Below, piece after piece: positions 60,485 to 64,000 of a stretch of 64,000 bases of DNA. Position numbers and translations under genes: made by a program. Under the pieces are notes generated by a model. It ran no database searches. It was not told where the DNA came from and was given only the letters and a program-made list of their open reading frames with translations. The stretch comes from Dromaius novaehollandiae (taxonomy: Eukaryota; Chordata; Aves; Casuariiformes; Dromaiidae): NCBI RefSeq assembly GCF_036370855.1, contig NC_088102.1, forward strand, positions 71,123,601 through 71,187,600, read 5' to 3'. Numbering within the stretch: the first letter of the stretch is position 1; every line of letters starts with the position of its first letter.

Positions 60485-60893
60485 ATGGCTGAAGAAAATC
60501 ACATGGTACTAACTAGATTTGTGCTTGTTGGATTGTCCGATCTTCCAGAGATGCAGGTCCCACTTCTTCTCCTATTTTTATTTATCTACGTGATCACCAT
60601 TCTGGGGAGTTTAGAGGTGGTCATGATAATTAGGGTTGACACACAGCTGCACACACCAGTGTACTTCTTTCTCAGCAAGCTCTCATTTCCAGATGCTTGC
60701 TTCTCCTCTATGGTAGTTCCCAATATGCTGGCAAATTTCCTAACAGAGAAGAAAGATATTTCTTATAGCCAGTGCCTACACTGCATTTGATACACACTCG
60801 TGGGTTGCTGAGCTTGAAGTTTTGCTACTCCAGTGTCATCCATCACTTCTACTCTGAAATCACTGCCCTCCTAAAACTCTCCTGCTGTATCTA
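60485..60893 (+). pseudogene. Olfactory receptor pseudogene with internal deletion and missing 3' half
   Basis: The reading frame is intact from [24 protein letters not shown] through [21 protein letters not shown] and [20 protein letters not shown], i.e. to the start of helix 3. It then joins directly to sequence of the second extracellular loop (KFCYSSVIHHFYSEITALLKLSC), with helices 3-4 and the DRY motif missing and the first frame ending at 60788-60790. After the loop remnant (about 60893) nothing OR-like remains, so helices 5-7 are also lost. Helix 1 carries GS in place of GN. A good 3' splice site (TTTTTTTCCAACAG, ending 60464) persists upstream. Confidence 0.93.
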
Positions 60894-63604
60894 AGGCTGG
60901 AATAAATCTGAAAGCCAATTCATTAATATTAATTATAACTAAGTGGACAGTATTAAATATAGTGAAGTCTTAATTAAGTTTACTCCAAATGAGCACAGCT
61001 GTTAAGCACATACTTAAGCTTCAGGCAAGGAATGTTTCACAGATGGATGCCCATGAAGAAAGCAACTTTTAAATGAAGGAAGTTTCTGCAATGGCCCTTA
61101 GCTAAAATAAGCATGATTTATTAGAGAAATATAATTCACTGCTTTGCACACTTGACTCCTCTTGTTATACTGAAGTCCACCGTAATTTATGCTTGGTACA
61201 GTTAGTTTGGGTTGAGTTCAGTAGTATTTGCCCTCTGAGAGGACCTCTTTTCAGCCTCCATGAAGTTCTTGGTCATATGGTAAACAGGATACAATTACAG
61301 TGGTGATTTCCAGACATAAAGGATCAATTTGAGAAATCGGTGTCTTTTAAGTCAGAGCTGTAGAAGCTATTACACATTAAGGGGAGAGACTGATTTGAAG
61401 GGGCATATGCACACTGGAAGTTGTCTGGTTACCCCACGCATACTTCCACTACCTTAACATGTCTAAGATTCTATACAAGTTCAAGTGAAACTCTAAACGT
61501 AGGCAGTCCAGAAGAGGAGAATAAATTCTAAACCTCAGCATCCAATTCAACTTTATATGAAATAGTCATATGGCTTCTCTCTCACCTGTGGCTTCACAGC
61601 ATGAAGATTTTATTTTTATCCCACATCAGAACTAAGCAAAGAAAGGTTAATGAGCTGTTTTTGTATAATTAGCTGTTGAGGATAAGGCCTAAGTCTATAC
61701 TTCCTCCAGACTCAGAGAATTTCTAATGATCCCTTCTGTGACCAGCTTGCAACTCTCTGCTGAGCTATGCTTTACTTCAGGGATTCTGTCCATGAGGGCC
61801 AAATAAGTAAATGTACCGAGAAGCTGTCTCCCTACATAAGCCCTTTGGGGCAAAGTCAATCATTCTGGCCAAAAGGTTGGTGCAATTCACTGCTTCTTCT
61901 TGCTGCTGGAGCTGAAATAATGATTTTCTTTCTTTTCAAATATCAGCTTGCAAACTTCCGCTTCTCTCCTCACGTTACATTAGAATCATTTTAAAAATGG
62001 AGGCAAAATCGATCACATTTCTTGTTTCTGTCTTAGGATGCTGCATACATATTGTATGCAATTCAGAGCCGATTCTGAAACACTCATCTGGATGCTAGGT
62101 AAGACTACAGTATTATACAGCGAGTGAAGGATTCTAGGCATACACTTCAACTCTAGAATAAGATTTGATTGTACAGTCTTCAAGCTTGAAAATTTATTGT
62201 TTCAGAGCAAATGCTGATTATTGGAATACATCTGCACTGCACGTTTTCCATATGACTGAAATTCTTACTCTAATTACTAGGCATCACTTCCAGACTTTAA
62301 ATAGGTGTCACCAGCTCATTGTGATAATGCCTCTGTGAAAACATTTGACTAGCTAGTCTGCTGTCCTGAACTGAGTATGTAGGCTGAGCAGAGAAGACAG
62401 AGGGAAGACACAAGAGCAGGACTACTCTAAGGATCCAGAGTCATGCTGGAAACCTGCAGCCTTGCCAGGAGCATTACACAGGTCTGAGCCTGCGAGGAAG
62501 TCTCCATGATTTTTGCCAGTATGGCCCCGGGAATTTTTTTTTGGACAGAATAAAAATGTGCCTCAGCAACGAGAAAAACTTTCCACTTCTGCCTGTGCTG
62601 CAATATTATTTATTGTTTGCAGAAGGAAAGACCTTGGTCCCAGCATTAGCATTGAGTACACCTAGAACAGTAATAATGAGAAGGAGGAGAATGATCGATC
62701 ATGGTTCTTTCCATAAGATGTGGATGCTCAGGTTCCCTCAGGAAAATGTGTTCATTGAGTGGTGAAAGCGAAGAATAGCTGCAGCATAAACCCAAGAAAC
62801 ATCCTACCAGCCACTTATGATACGTTGGAGCCTCATGAAGAGATTTGTAAAGTGAAAACAACATCTATTGTGCAACTTGAAGTAAAATCTAGTTTCGTAC
62901 AGAAGTGGAGTGCAATGACGTACCTCAAGCTGGAATAGCCACACTGATGGGTACCGCTGAAACTCTAAGGATGACAGCTAAGTTACAAATTCACTGATGC
63001 GCTTCGTACCTGAGCAACGCTACTGAGCACTCCCCACTGCCTCCTCCCACACTTTAGGACAGGGTAGTAGAGAGATGCAACTACAGCATACTGTATTTCA
63101 GGAGCTCCTAATCATGTCTTAACTAAAGCTATAACAAATGTCTTTGAAAAGCAGAAGACAGCTCAGTGACTGGGAGAGGCCTTGATATACTGCAAAAATA
63201 GTATGTGCTCTCCTTCTGTGGAAAAAGGGGAACTGCAGGGGTGGCTCAGGTGGAAAAAAAAATTGACTCACGTGGTGGCACACAGATTTGCTTCAGGTAG
63301 CTCTGCATTTAGGTCCACTCTTCCCCTCTCTGTTTTGCCATTATCTGCCTTGAGTACATATCATCACTCTTTTATGACCTGCTTGGCTTGCAGCCAAATT
63401 CCAGCTCCTGAAAGGCTTTAGAGGATTTATTCTGCCAGTGGGGATTTGCTGAGAACCTAGCCATAGTTAGATGCTATCTAAAGCATCAAAGCTTTGTACT
63501 TTCTAGTGGATAGTCTAAAAAAGGAACTCTGATTGTGGCATCCTATGTAACCCATGCAATTGCTCTCTCTTGTTTCACACTGATTGTTTTCCTCATTCCA
63601 ACAG
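60894..63604. other. Intergenic spacer
   Basis: About 2.7 kb of AT-rich sequence with no recognised gene; the missing 3' half of the preceding OR pseudogene is not found here. The upstream exon(s) of the next OR should lie in this interval. Confidence 0.55.
63585..63604 (+). promoter_or_regulatory. Predicted 3' splice site before the OR at 63631
   Basis: Pyrimidine-rich tract and CCAACAG ending at 63604, 26 bases before the ATG. It repeats the arrangement seen at the other OR loci. Confidence 0.6.
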
Positions 63605-63630
63605 GTATACTATCATGAAATATGATAAAT

Positions 63631-64000
63631 ATGGCTAAAGGCAATAACACCGCGGTGACACAGTTCATGCTCCTAGGACTGACAGACAAGCCAGAGCTGC
63701 AGCTTCCTCTCTTCATCATCTTCTTAATGATTTATCTCATCACCCTGATAGGCAATCTTGGGATGGTGACCCTGATCAGGATAACCCCCCAGCTGCACAC
63801 TCCCATGTACTTCTTCCTCTGCAATTTGTCTATTATTGATCTTTGCTATTCCTCTGTCATTTCTCCAAGGATGCTAATTGGCTTCTTAGTGGAAAACAAA
63901 GACATTCCTTACTCAGCATGCTTTGCCCAGCATTTCTCTTTCCTTGTGTTTGTGACTACAGAAGTGTTCTTGCTGGCTGTGATGGCATATGACCGCTACA
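63631..64000 (+). CDS. Olfactory receptor, class II, family 5/8-like, 5' part (runs off the window)
   Basis: An open OR reading frame of 123 codons reaches the end of the window: [22 protein letters not shown] (NNT glycosylation site), LIGNLGM in helix 1, [21 protein letters not shown], and [10 protein letters not shown] at the very edge. No lesion is seen in the visible part. ATG 63631 is the family-typical start; an in-frame ATG three codons upstream (63622) is possible. A 3' splice site (TTTTCCTCATTCCAACAG, ending at 63604) precedes it. About 60 percent of the gene lies beyond the window, so its integrity is unknown. Confidence 0.93.
   Translation, partial: MAKGNNTAVTQFMLLGLTDKPELQLPLFIIFLMIYLITLIGNLGMVTLIRITPQLHTPMYFFLCNLSIIDLCYSSVISPRMLIGFLVENKDIPYSACFAQHFSFLVFVTTEVFLLAVMAYDRY

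Noticed and set aside
1-64000. CRISPR arrays, operons, tRNA or rRNA genes
   Set aside because: The window is vertebrate nuclear DNA; no regularly spaced direct repeats, tRNA-like cloverleaf or rRNA sequence was noticed by eye.

Overview
This is a vertebrate nuclear window, most likely avian; another sauropsid (crocodilian, turtle) is not excluded. The reasons are an olfactory receptor (OR) cluster of single-exon class II receptors in AT-rich DNA, no visible mammalian-type SINE/LINE load, and one very GC-rich block of the kind common in bird genomes. The species cannot be named from sequence alone.

Layout. Nine OR loci are visible. Four are complete: 4793-5734 (+), 13808-14755 (-), 21055-21990 (-) and 28000-28929 (+). 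One is intact but cut by the window edge (63631-64000, +). One is complete except for a single frameshift (35485-36430, +). Three are clear pseudogenes or remnants (8647-9625, 30085-30424 and 60485-60893, all +). Most have a good 3' splice site 13-50 bases before the ATG, the usual OR arrangement of non-coding 5' exon(s) plus one coding exon. The spacers are AT-rich, several kb long, and contain microsatellites, homopolymer runs and one 86-bp direct repeat but no gene I recognise.

Between about 40.85 and 57.75 kb the AT-rich landscape gives way to a GC-rich block. It holds two complete tandem copies, plus the 5' end of a third, of a roughly 7.05-7.3 kb unit. Each complete unit carries a GC-rich, CpG-dense 5' region with a minisatellite, followed by a ten-exon gene that I assembled from GT-AG introns with consistent phase. 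It encodes a 318-residue SUN-domain protein (SUN3/SPAG4/SUN5 group): short N-terminus, one membrane helix, coiled coil, C-terminal SUN domain. The two predicted proteins differ at only four residues, all outside the SUN core and all at CpG sites. The third unit keeps only the 5' GC-rich region and then runs into unique sequence. A probable solitary retroviral LTR fossil lies at the right edge of the block.

The OR genes (chemosensory, plasma membrane) and the SUN genes (nuclear envelope) have no evident functional link. Their juxtaposition looks like insertion or segmental duplication of a SUN locus within an OR cluster.
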